From assembly GCF_014217605.1 (NCBI RefSeq), contig NZ_CP043639.1, forward strand, positions 1,015,501 through 1,079,500: 64,000 bases of DNA, read 5' to 3'. Source of the DNA: Sphingomonas sp. NBWT7 (GTDB lineage Bacteria > Pseudomonadota > Alphaproteobacteria > Sphingomonadales > Sphingomonadaceae). Numbering within the stretch: the first letter of the stretch is position 1; each line of letters starts with the position of its first letter. Position numbers and translations under genes: made by a program. Positions 42,682-51,255 of this stretch are shown here, piece by piece. The notes under the pieces were generated by a model. The model saw only the letters and a program-made list of their open reading frames with translations, did not search any database and was not told where the DNA came from.

Positions 42682-44177
42682 CACTTCGCTCCTTTGCGGT
42701 TCGCCGCCTTCTTCATGCCGAGCGGCTTGTCGACGATCTGCGCGGACGGCACCGGCACCGGGCCCGCCGCCGCCGCGCGCAGCGCGTCGAACGTCGAACG
42801 CAGCGCCGTGGCATAAGTCGCAGGATCGGGCAGCATGTTGCGATCCGCGGTGAAGCTGATCGCGATCGTATCGCCGTAGCTGTAGACCGGGTGGATGATC
42901 CCCATCCCGTCGAACACCGGCCCGGTGCCATACATGCCAACCATCTTGGCGCCGCAGAAATACAGCGGCACGCGGCTCCCGGGCACGTTGGTGACGACGC
43001 AGTTGAACACCGGCGCGTGCGTGTTCGCCGCCCCCACGCGCGTGTAGAGCCGCGCGCCCAGCCCGGCGAGCGCGCTCGGCATCAGCTGCGAATAATCGGC
43101 GAGGTTTTTCGCCCCAACCGCATTGGTCATCGCCTTGGAATTCTTCGCCTCGTCATGCACGAAGCGCAGCCGCTCGAGCGGGTCCTCGATCTGCGTCCCC
43201 AGCCCGACGACCATTGCCGAGACGAGATTGCCCATCGCCGCCTTCTCACCCTCGCCGCGGACCGAGATCGGCGCCATCGCCGTCATCGTGTCCTTGGGCA
43301 GCTCGCCGCGGCCGATCAGATAGCTGCGCAGCGCCCCGCCGACGATCGAGAGCACCACGTCGTTCACCGTCGCGCCGGGCACCGCATCCTTGATCGCGCG
43401 TATGTCCTTCAGCGGGAAGGGCACCGCGTCCCACACGCGGTGTGCACCGACCTTGCCGTTGAAAGGCGTGCGTGGCGCGGGCCGCGCATTGCGCACCGAA
43501 ACGTCACCTTTGCCCACCTGCGCCGCGAGCTTGCCCATCCCGGGCAGCGACCGGCCGATCGTCTCCATCACCCGCATCGGCTGGACGAGGTTGTTGAGGT
43601 AGCTGCGCGCAAGCAGATCGGCGACCTGCGGCATGTTCTCCGCCTTCCACGGATCCTCTCCCTCGGGCGGCGTCACGTCGGGAGAAATCGAGTGCACCGC
43701 GGCGGACATTTCCACGCCGCTCATCCCGTCGATCGCCGCATGGTGCACCTTGCTGACGATCGCGAAGCAGCCCGGCGGCAGCCCCTCGATATTGTCGAGC
43801 CCCTCGACGATGGTGAACTCCCACAACGGCTTGGTCAGATCCATCGGGCGCGAGTGCAGCCGCGCTGCCTGGATGCACAATTGCCGCCAGTCCCCGGGCT
43901 TGGGCAACGCGATGTGGCGGACGTGATATTCGATGTCGAACTCGGGATCCTCGATCCAATAAGGATGATCGAGGTCGAACGGCACGCGCACCAGCCGCTG
44001 GCGGAACGATCGCGCCCCACGCAGCCGCGCCTCGATGAACGCCAATATGTCCTTGAACCGCACGAACCCGCTCGGCGCGGTCGACGGATCGTAAATCGCC
44101 ACCGATCCGATATGCATCGGCGTATGCGGCGTTTCGAGATAGACGAACGACGCATCCTGCGCCGACAATTGCAGCAT
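42681..44177 (-). CDS. Wax ester synthase/diacylglycerol acyltransferase
   Basis: A 498-aa WS/DGAT enzyme, which makes wax esters or triacylglycerol from acyl-CoA and fatty alcohol or diacylglycerol. The start MLQLSAQDASFVYLETPHTP is the family N-terminus and has GGAGAGG upstream. The catalytic motif HHAAIDG lies at residues 145-151. The C-terminal DUF1298-type domain follows, with TNVPGSRVPLYFCGAKMVGM typical. The gene is followed by phasin (shared base), so storage-lipid synthesis and coating are linked. Confidence 0.94.
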   Translation of the reverse strand: MLQLSAQDASFVYLETPHTPMHIGSVAIYDPSTAPSGFVRFKDILAFIEARLRGARSFRQRLVRVPFDLDHPYWIEDPEFDIEYHVRHIALPKPGDWRQLCIQAARLHSRPMDLTKPLWEFTIVEGLDNIEGLPPGCFAIVSKVHHAAIDGMSGVEMSAAVHSISPDVTPPEGEDPWKAENMPQVADLLARSYLNNLVQPMRVMETIGRSLPGMGKLAAQVGKGDVSVRNARPAPRTPFNGKVGAHRVWDAVPFPLKDIRAIKDAVPGATVNDVVLSIVGGALRSYLIGRGELPKDTMTAMAPISVRGEGEKAAMGNLVSAMVVGLGTQIEDPLERLRFVHDEAKNSKAMTNAVGAKNLADYSQLMPSALAGLGARLYTRVGAANTHAPVFNCVVTNVPGSRVPLYFCGAKMVGMYGTGPVFDGMGIIHPVYSYGDTIAISFTADRNMLPDPATYATALRSTFDALRAAAAGPVPVPSAQIVDKPLGMKKAANRKGAK

Positions 44178-44331
44178 CCGGCCTCTCCCCTGTTCGCCCT
44201 TTTCGGGCCTTATGACGACGCTGCGCGGTCGGCGTCCGCGGATCAAGCCCGTTTCAGGTTATCGAGGCGGTAAGCGCCAACGACGGCGCTTTGGTTCCGA
44301 AGCGGGACAGGGACACGGCTTTAGATCCCGC

Positions 44332-47300
44332 CTATTTGCCGAAGCCGAACACGTCCTGGTGGAAGCGGCCCTGCGCGATCAGCCCTTCGAGCCACGCCGA
44401 TCCCTGCGCATGCTCGTCGCCCACCTGCTGCATCTGGATGCGGATCAGCGTGTCGCGCACGGCGGGCGCCATGAACTTGCCGTCACCGCACAGATAGATC
44501 GACGCGCCCGCCTGAAGCGCCGCCCACACCTTATCCTGCTCGGCCCACAGCACATCCTGCACGAATTTCCAAGGGCTTGCGGGCACCGCCGAGAACGCGG
44601 TGTAAAGATCGACCACCCCGTCAGCCGCCCGGCCTTCCATCTCGTCACGGCAGAACCAGTCATGCTCTGGATGGCGGCAGCCGAAGAACAGCAGGCTCGT
44701 CGCCACGTCCTCGCCCGCCGCCTTCTGCTGCGCGCGCTCCTGCAGAAAGCCGCGCAGTGGGGCAAAGCCCGTCCCCGGGCCGATCAGGATCATCGGCACC
44801 GACACGTCCGCCGGCGGCGCGAACGGCGGGTTGGGCCGGCGAACGTAGCCGAACACATGATCTCCTGCCCGGACGCCGCCCATATAGCCCGAGGCGAAGC
44901 CGCGATGTTCGCCAAGCCCTGACCAAGCGGGCGCCGCCATCGTGCCGACGATCAGGTCGGCGACATCCGGCGCCACCAGCGGTGAAGAGGCGATCGAATA
45001 GAAGCGCGGCGCAATCGGCGCCGACAGCTCGACTAGGCTCTCGAATGACAATTCCGCCGCCGGGTGCGCGTCGAGCAGGTCGATCAGCGTCAGCCGCTTC
45101 GCCGCCACCGCATCTTCGTACTCGGCCTCAAGCGCCGCGAGCTTGCGCTTGGTATCCGGGCACCGCGTCTGCGCCGCGACGACGCCGAACGCGCGCTTCG
45201 GTAGCGGATCGGAGAGTTCGATGAAATCGGTCAGCAGCTGCGCGACGGTCACCGTCTGGCCGAGCGGCAGATGCTTGAACCGCCCACCTTGCCCCCCATC
45301 GGTCTTGGCAAGCCGCACCTGCCGTACGCCGTCCAGCCCAAGCCGGTCGATCGCGCGCGCCACCAGCTCAGGCCGGTTGCGCGCATAGACCGCGATATGG
45401 TCGCCAGTATGATACACCTGTCCTTCGGGCAGACGGATGCGGATCAGCCGGGTCGACGGGCGCGGCGGTTCCTGCGCGAAATCCCACAGCCCGTCCGCCG
45501 GTCGGACCAGCTCGTCGTTGCTCACGATCTCCAGCCGCTGCGCGTGCTCGGGCAGCGCCTGCGCGCGCGTGTCAGCGGCATCGACCAACGTTAGCGAAAG
45601 CGACGCCATGGCCTCGCTCGGCCCGCTCTCGCTGCCCAGCGCCTGCCACACGCCGCGAACGAAGTCGCTCACCGCGCCGTCGAAATCGCCCTGCCCGTCC
45701 GCCTCTGCGCGCGGCACGAGGATCGTCGCGCCAGCCTTCTCAACGGCGGCTGCGATACGCTTCGGAAATACCTGATAATTGGGCCATTGGCTGTTGCCGA
45801 CGCCAAGCACGGCGACGCGCGCGCCGCTCCAGTCGGCATCCTCGAACAGCCCGGCGTCGAGCGCACGCTCGACTTCCACCGCGCTGTCGGGCGCGCGGCC
45901 GTTGTAGGTCGCGGTGACGATCACGATCACCTTGTCCTGCGGTGCCGCGCCGCCCTTGAAGCTCTCGTCGAGCGAGCGGACGACCACCTCGAACCCGTCG
46001 AGCCGCGCGCGCTCGGCGATCTCCTCGGCGATGTCGCGCGCGGTGCCCAGCGACGATCCGTAGAGCACGGCGAACTGCAGCCCCGTCCCCGCGACCGATC
46101 CGACCGCGGCATCGTTCGCGGCTTCCGGCGGCGGGCTCGCCAGCTGGAGCCGCTCGTGCGGCTGGCGCAGCCGAATGCGCATCCAGAAATCGTCGGGCTT
46201 GATCGACAGCGTTTCCTTGATCGCCAGCTTGTACGAATGCGGATCGCCGATCGCGAAGCGCCGCAGCAGCATCGCCATCGCAATCTTCGCCTCTACCATC
46301 GCGAACTGGCGCCCGATGCACGCGCGCTCGCCATTGCCGAATGGCTTGTAGGCGTGCGGATGCCGCGCCGCCTCGTTCTCGGGCAGCCAGCGATCGATGT
46401 CGAAGCTTTCCGGGTCGGGCCACGCAGCGGGGAAGCGGTGCAGCCCGGGTGCGAAGACGTTGACCGGGCGATCCTTGCGCATCAGCCACTTGCCGCCGAT
46501 CATTTCGTCCTCGAACGGCGCGACGCTGAACGCCGGCGCGGTCGGCCACAGCCGCAGCGCCTCCTTCAGGATACGTTCGATCACCTCGAGCTTTGCGACA
46601 TGCACATAGTCCGGCCGCACATCGCCCGCCATCACGCGATCGACCTCGGCGTAAGCCTGCGCCAGGATCGCAGGATTGCGCAGCAAGTAACTGAACGCGA
46701 ACGTCAACATCCCGCTCGTCGTCTCGTGGCCGGCAATCAGGAAGGTGAGCACCTGATAGCGGATGTTGATGTCGTCGAGCCCCTCGCCCGTCTCGGGGTC
46801 GACGGCGGTCAGCATCAGGTTGAGCAGGTCCTTGCCGTCGGTCGGGTGCACGCGGCGGTCGGAGATAATGCCGTCGACCAGCGCGTTCATCTCCTCGATA
46901 TCGGCCTCGTATTGTGCCTTGGCTTTCTTGGCGAAGCGGTTCTGGATCGGCAGCCGCGTGATCGTCGACAAGGCCTCGCTCAGCGCCCGGCCGAGCGCCA
47001 GCAGGAAGCTGTCGAGCTCCTCGCGCTCGAACGAGTTGAAGCGGTGGCCGAACCCCGCGATCGCGATCGAATCGAGCGTCAGCCGCGTCATGTCGTCGGC
47101 GACGAGCACGTCGGTCCCCGCCGCGCGCTCCCACTTGGCGACGAGTTGGTCGCACACCTCGACGATCATGTCGAAATAGCCGCGCATCGCGCGCTGGCTG
47201 AACGCGGGCAGCAGGATGCGGTGCGCCTTGCCCCAATTCGGCTCCTCGCTGAACGCGGTGAACAGACCGTCCCCCGCGAACTTACGCACCACGCGCAGGC

Positions 47301-47553
47301 CAGGCCCCGGCATTTTGCGAAACCGCGTCTCGTCGGAAAGCTCGGCGACGAGATCGGGATTGGTAACGAACAACGACACGCGGCTGCCAAAGCGTAGCTT
47401 GAAGATGCCCTCCGGAAAATCGCGGCTGACGCGCAGCAGATGCCCGATCAGCCCGGCGCGCGCGATCTGGTGGAGGTGGCCGACAACGGGCAGTCCCGGC
47501 GGCGCGGGGATCGGGGTGCGAGCCTCGCGCGGTTCGCTCGCGTTGGTCGCCAT
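44332..47553 (-). CDS. Bifunctional cytochrome P450/NADPH-P450 reductase, CYP102-like
   Basis: A 1073-aa self-sufficient P450, like the fatty-acid hydroxylase P450 BM3. The start MATNASEPREARTPIPAPPG follows AGGAG; further open frame upstream is non-coding. The heme domain has the I-helix AGHETTS (about 274-280), ExxR in EALR (about 331-334) and the heme Cys in PFGNGERACIGRQ (Cys about 412). A linker leads to the FMN flavodoxin domain (AVLYGSSLGTARDIAEEI, from about 495), then FAD (RFYSIASSP) and NADPH (GPGTGFAPLRGFLQER) domains. The region AGDGLFTAFSEEPNWGKAH also resembles BM3. It lies next to the lipid-storage genes. Confidence 0.95.
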   Translation of the reverse strand: MATNASEPREARTPIPAPPGLPVVGHLHQIARAGLIGHLLRVSRDFPEGIFKLRFGSRVSLFVTNPDLVAELSDETRFRKMPGPGLRVVRKFAGDGLFTAFSEEPNWGKAHRILLPAFSQRAMRGYFDMIVEVCDQLVAKWERAAGTDVLVADDMTRLTLDSIAIAGFGHRFNSFEREELDSFLLALGRALSEALSTITRLPIQNRFAKKAKAQYEADIEEMNALVDGIISDRRVHPTDGKDLLNLMLTAVDPETGEGLDDINIRYQVLTFLIAGHETTSGMLTFAFSYLLRNPAILAQAYAEVDRVMAGDVRPDYVHVAKLEVIERILKEALRLWPTAPAFSVAPFEDEMIGGKWLMRKDRPVNVFAPGLHRFPAAWPDPESFDIDRWLPENEAARHPHAYKPFGNGERACIGRQFAMVEAKIAMAMLLRRFAIGDPHSYKLAIKETLSIKPDDFWMRIRLRQPHERLQLASPPPEAANDAAVGSVAGTGLQFAVLYGSSLGTARDIAEEIAERARLDGFEVVVRSLDESFKGGAAPQDKVIVIVTATYNGRAPDSAVEVERALDAGLFEDADWSGARVAVLGVGNSQWPNYQVFPKRIAAAVEKAGATILVPRAEADGQGDFDGAVSDFVRGVWQALGSESGPSEAMASLSLTLVDAADTRAQALPEHAQRLEIVSNDELVRPADGLWDFAQEPPRPSTRLIRIRLPEGQVYHTGDHIAVYARNRPELVARAIDRLGLDGVRQVRLAKTDGGQGGRFKHLPLGQTVTVAQLLTDFIELSDPLPKRAFGVVAAQTRCPDTKRKLAALEAEYEDAVAAKRLTLIDLLDAHPAAELSFESLVELSAPIAPRFYSIASSPLVAPDVADLIVGTMAAPAWSGLGEHRGFASGYMGGVRAGDHVFGYVRRPNPPFAPPADVSVPMILIGPGTGFAPLRGFLQERAQQKAAGEDVATSLLFFGCRHPEHDWFCRDEMEGRAADGVVDLYTAFSAVPASPWKFVQDVLWAEQDKVWAALQAGASIYLCGDGKFMAPAVRDTLIRIQMQQVGDEHAQGSAWLEGLIAQGRFHQDVFGFGK

Positions 47554-47719
47554 GTCACACTCTCCTGCTGCCGCTCGCCTTGAGCTTCCGACACGCTCGT
47601 ACGTCGCCCGGCAAAGAACACAGCCACCCGATGCGCGCAAGTTGCCGCCGGGGAAGGCTGCGCGCTTCCCGCCGCCGGTGAAGCAGGGTAGGTTGTCGGC
47701 ACCCTTGAAGGATCGATCG

Positions 47720-48238
47720 ATGCCCCGCGTACCTGCCCGATATCTAACCATGCTCGCCCTCGTGGCGCTGCCGGCGTCCGCCTCCGCGCAAGCCGCGGCT
47801 ACGGATCCGGCCTGCGCCACCGTCCGCGTCGCGATGCCGCCCGAGCTTGCCGGTTGGTCGCAGCAGCAGCCGGTCAGCGCGGGCACGAAGCCCGGCGAGG
47901 GCGCGACGGTATCGGTCGGTCAGGCCGCGTTCGTCTCGCTCCATCCGGCGCGCCACCTCGCGCTTGCCCGTGCCGCGAAGGTGGCGGACGGCAATGGCGG
48001 CACGCTGTCGCTCGCGATCACCGCATCCGGCACCTATCGCATCGCGCTCGGCGGCAAGGCATGGGTCGATCTGGTGCAGGGCGGCAAGGCGGTCACGTCC
48101 GTCGCCCATGCGCACGGCCCGCGCTGCAGCGGCGTCCAGAAGATGGTCGACTTCAAGCTTGCTCCTGGCACCTATGCGATCCAGCTGTCGGGCAGTCCGG
48201 ACGAAACGATCGCGCTGCTCGCGGCGAAACTCGCATGA
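47720..48238 (+). CDS. Small secreted protein of unknown function
   Basis: A 172-aa protein with a signal peptide (about residues 1-25, cleavage after ASA-QA). An AAGGA Shine-Dalgarno precedes the ATG. The mature part is a compact beta-rich domain with TYRIALGGKAWVDLVQGGKA and FKLAPGTYAIQLSGSPDE near the end, and two Cys (DPACATV and GPRCSGV) that may form a disulfide bond. It may bind a ligand in the periplasm, but I know no function. Its stop overlaps the ATG of the peptidyl-prolyl isomerase gene. Confidence 0.75.
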   Translation: MPRVPARYLTMLALVALPASASAQAAATDPACATVRVAMPPELAGWSQQQPVSAGTKPGEGATVSVGQAAFVSLHPARHLALARAAKVADGNGGTLSLAITASGTYRIALGGKAWVDLVQGGKAVTSVAHAHGPRCSGVQKMVDFKLAPGTYAIQLSGSPDETIALLAAKLA

Positions 48239-48924
48239 CGCGCGCGTCGTTCGTCCTCGCCGCCGGGCTCGCAACGCTCGCGACACCGCTCGCCGCGCAG
48301 ACCGCAACCAACGTACCACCGCCGACGGCACCGGGCGCGCTACCGGCCGCGCAAACACCCCCGCAGCCTACACCAACCCCTCCCAAACCCCTCACACGCG
48401 TCACGATCACCACCGCCGCCGGCCCGATTGTGCTCGCGATCGAGCATCAAAAGGCCCCGATCACCGCCGCGAACTTCCTCAAATATGTTGATGGAAAGCG
48501 GCTCGACGGCACGGTCTTCTACCGCACGGTAAAGGTGCAGCCCGGCTACGGCTTTATCCAGTTCGGCACGCAGAACGATCCCAAGCGCACGCTGCCCCCT
48601 ATCGCTCACGAACCGACCACGAAGACCGGGCTAACCCATTCGGACGGCGCGATTTCAATGGCGATGGCGTCACCCGGCACGGCGCGCGGGGATTTCTTCA
48701 TCATCGTCGGCAACACGCCCGGCATGGATGCTACCGCGACCGATCCCGGCTATGCAGTTTTCGGCCACGTCGTCGAGGGGATGAACGTCGTCCGCCGCAT
48801 CATGGACATGCCGACCTCGCCGACGAAGGGCGAAGGCATCATGAAGGGCCAGATGCTCGAGCCGACCGTCCCGGTAAAAACCGCGCGTCGCACCGCGCCC
48901 GCACCATCGGAGCCAGCCAAGTGA
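48235..48924 (+). CDS. Periplasmic peptidyl-prolyl cis-trans isomerase (cyclophilin type)
   Basis: A 229-aa cyclophilin. A signal peptide (residues 1-21, ending in LAAQ) is followed by a Pro/Thr-rich linker and the cyclophilin domain from about residue 52: TTAAGPIVLAIEHQKAPITA, the FYRTVKVQPGYGFIQFG core, MAMASPGTARGDFFIIVGN and YAVFGHVVEGM. It probably helps to fold outer-membrane or secreted proteins. It is coupled to the small secreted protein upstream (ATGA) and to the reductase gene downstream (GTGA). Confidence 0.9.
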   Translation: MTRASFVLAAGLATLATPLAAQTATNVPPPTAPGALPAAQTPPQPTPTPPKPLTRVTITTAAGPIVLAIEHQKAPITAANFLKYVDGKRLDGTVFYRTVKVQPGYGFIQFGTQNDPKRTLPPIAHEPTTKTGLTHSDGAISMAMASPGTARGDFFIIVGNTPGMDATATDPGYAVFGHVVEGMNVVRRIMDMPTSPTKGEGIMKGQMLEPTVPVKTARRTAPAPSEPAK

Positions 48925-49928
48925 AAGCCGTCACCCTCGCTGCACCCGGCGGCCTCGATAAGCTCGCCTTTTCCGACCTGCCCGATCCCGGTCAGCCCGG
49001 GCGTGGAGAAGTCCGCGTAGCGCCCCACGCCAGTTCTCTGAACTTCCACGATTATCTTGTCTGCGCAGGAATGTCGCCGACTGCCGACGGCCGCATCCCG
49101 CTCGCCGACGGTGCGGGCACCGTCGAGGCCGTCGGCGAAGGCGTGACCGATTTCGGTGTCGGCGACGCTGTCGTTTCCTGCTTCTTCCCGGAGTGGCAGA
49201 GCGGCCCGCCGCGCGTCGGCGACTTCCGTGGCGTTCCCGGCGACGGGATCGACGGCTTCGCGCGCGAACGCGTCGTTCTTCCCGCCACCGCTTTCACCAA
49301 GGCGCCGGCGGGCTGGAGCCACGCGGAAGCCGCGACAATCACCACCGCCGGCCTCACCGCATGGCGCGCACTGGTGGTCGACGGCGGGCTCAAGGCGGGT
49401 GACAAGGCGCTCGTCCTCGGCACCGGCGGCGTGTCGATCTACGCGCTCCAGATTGCCCGCGCGATGGGCTGCGAGGTCATCGTCACATCTTCCTCGGACG
49501 AGAAGCTTGCACGGGCCAAGGCTCTCGGCGCGACACATACGGTGAACTACAAGCAGCAGCAGAAGTGGGGCCGCACCGTCCGCGATCTTACCGGCGGACG
49601 GGGCGTCGACATCGTCGTCGAGGTTGGGGGGCCGGGCACGCTAGCGCAGTCGATCGAGGCGGTCCGCATCGGCGGCCATATCGCATTGATCGGCGTCCTC
49701 ACCGGCGCGGCGGGCGAGGTTCCGACTGCTGCGCTGATGGTGAAACAGGCGCGATTACAGGGGCTTGTCGTCGGCAGCCGCGATGAGCAGGAAGATTTCG
49801 TACGTGCCCTCGAGGCAGCGGCAATCCGCCCCGTCATCGATCGGACCTTCTCGCTCGCCGATCTCGCCGAGGCTTTCCGCTACCTGGAAGGTGCGGGGCA
49901 CTTCGGGAAGATCGCCGTCACCTGGTAG
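48921..49928 (+). CDS. Medium-chain alcohol dehydrogenase/quinone oxidoreductase family
   Basis: A 335-aa NAD(P)-dependent MDR enzyme. Start at GTG 48921 (overlap with the previous stop). The catalytic domain has LNFHDYLVCAG and GVPGDGIDGFARERVVLP, while the nucleotide-binding domain has LVLGTGGVSIYALQIARAMG, with GTGGVS as the loop. The usual cluster of Zn-binding Cys is absent, so it is likely a zinc-free quinone reductase-type enzyme. The substrate is unknown. Confidence 0.87.
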   Translation: MKAVTLAAPGGLDKLAFSDLPDPGQPGRGEVRVAPHASSLNFHDYLVCAGMSPTADGRIPLADGAGTVEAVGEGVTDFGVGDAVVSCFFPEWQSGPPRVGDFRGVPGDGIDGFARERVVLPATAFTKAPAGWSHAEAATITTAGLTAWRALVVDGGLKAGDKALVLGTGGVSIYALQIARAMGCEVIVTSSSDEKLARAKALGATHTVNYKQQQKWGRTVRDLTGGRGVDIVVEVGGPGTLAQSIEAVRIGGHIALIGVLTGAAGEVPTAALMVKQARLQGLVVGSRDEQEDFVRALEAAAIRPVIDRTFSLADLAEAFRYLEGAGHFGKIAVTW

Positions 49929-49988
49929 CCCAGGTTTGCGCCCGGCCGTGACGCGGCTTAGGGTGGCGGCTCAGCGAAAGGATAGCGC

Positions 49989-51218
49989 ATGAACGCCCCC
50001 CTCACCCGCATCGACTGGCGCGCTGCCGGCGCAGCGGAGCTAGCCGACGCCGTCGCCCTGCGCCGCGCGATCCACGCCGAGCCCGAGATCGGCAACGACT
50101 GCCCGAAGACGTCGGCGAAACTGAAGGCGGCGCTCACGGGGTTGCCGCTCGAAATCCACGACAGCACCTCGACGACGGGCTTCGTCGCAATCCTGCGCGG
50201 CGGACGCGCGGGGGCATCGGGCAGCAACATGCGCACGGTGCTGCTGCGTGGTGACATGGATGCGCTGCCGATGACGGAGGAAACCGGGCTCGATTTCGCG
50301 TCGACCATCCCCGGCGCGATGCACGCCTGCGGGCACGACGCGCATTCGGCGATGCTCGCCGGCGCCGCGCGCGCATTGTGCGCCCGCAAGGATCAGCTGC
50401 CTGGAACGGTCGTCTTCATGTTCCAGCCGGGGGAGGAAGGCCATCACGGCGCCCGGCATATGATCGAGGACGGCCTGCTCGATATCGCGCGTCCCGAAGC
50501 TGCCTTCGCGTTGCATATCTCGCCCAACGCGCCCGCCGGTGTCTTCGTTGGCCGCGAGGGGCCGCTGCTCGCCTCAACCGACACGCTGCACGCGACGATC
50601 CGCGGCAAGGGCGGCCACGCCGCAATGCCGCACGACGCGATCGATCCCGTACCGGTCGCGTGCGAGATTGTCGGCGCCTTGCAGAGCTACGTCGCGCGCC
50701 GCGTTCCAGTCGCAGATCCTGCCGTGCTGACGATTACCCAGATCCACGCCGGGAGCAGCCACAACATCATCCCCGACGATGTGACGTTGATGGGCACACT
50801 TCGCACCTTGTCTGAACATACGCGCGAAGGTGCGCGGGCAGACTTTGGCGAGATCGCGCGCGGCATCGCTGCCGCTCACGGCTGCACGGCGGACGTGTCG
50901 ATCGACGCCGGCTATCCGGTCACCTTCTGCGATCCGCGCGCCACCGCCATGATGCGCGACGTGGCGGGCACGCTGTCGGGCGAGCGCGGCTGGTCACAGA
51001 TGCCCGCGCCGATGATGGGCGGCGAGGATTTCTCCTACGTCCTTCGCGACATCCCGGGGGCGATGGCATTCGTCGGCGTGGCGGCAGCTGGCTCGGATCC
51101 CCGGACCAACCCGCCGTTGCACAATACGCGCATGACGATCGACGAAAACGTCATGGCGACGGGCATCGCCATGCACTGCACGCTCGCCGAGCGTTTCCTC
51201 GAACGCGGCTTCGACTAG
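49989..51218 (+). CDS. M20 family amidohydrolase (hippurate hydrolase type)
   Basis: A 409-aa metal-dependent amidohydrolase of the M20D group. The AAGGA site precedes the ATG. Metal ligands include HACGHDAHSAMLAGAARAL with the His, Asp and the GEEGHHGARHMIEDG pair of Glu, and the final HNTRM region. These enzymes hydrolyse N-acyl amino acids such as N-acetyl- or hippuric-type substrates. It starts 60 nt after the reductase gene and may belong to the same transcript. It ends with a terminator shared with glmS. Confidence 0.93.
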   Translation: MNAPLTRIDWRAAGAAELADAVALRRAIHAEPEIGNDCPKTSAKLKAALTGLPLEIHDSTSTTGFVAILRGGRAGASGSNMRTVLLRGDMDALPMTEETGLDFASTIPGAMHACGHDAHSAMLAGAARALCARKDQLPGTVVFMFQPGEEGHHGARHMIEDGLLDIARPEAAFALHISPNAPAGVFVGREGPLLASTDTLHATIRGKGGHAAMPHDAIDPVPVACEIVGALQSYVARRVPVADPAVLTITQIHAGSSHNIIPDDVTLMGTLRTLSEHTREGARADFGEIARGIAAAHGCTADVSIDAGYPVTFCDPRATAMMRDVAGTLSGERGWSQMPAPMMGGEDFSYVLRDIPGAMAFVGVAAAGSDPRTNPPLHNTRMTIDENVMATGIAMHCTLAERFLERGFD

Positions 51219-51224
51219 AAACAG

Positions 51225-51249
51225 GCGCCCCCCTTTTCCGGGGGGACGC
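51225..51249. terminator. Bidirectional terminator between M20 hydrolase and glmS
   Basis: A stem of CCCCCC with GGGGGG (51228-51233 with 51240-51245) around the loop TTTTCC, extended by three outer pairs past a single bulged A. It lies in the 37-nt gap between convergent genes. Confidence 0.6.
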
Positions 51250-51255
51250 TCGGTG

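Noticed and set aside
47554..47719. GGGAAG/CTTCCC inverted repeat between the P450 gene and the small secreted protein
   Set aside because: Only 6 bp with an 8-nt loop in GC-rich sequence; not beyond chance.
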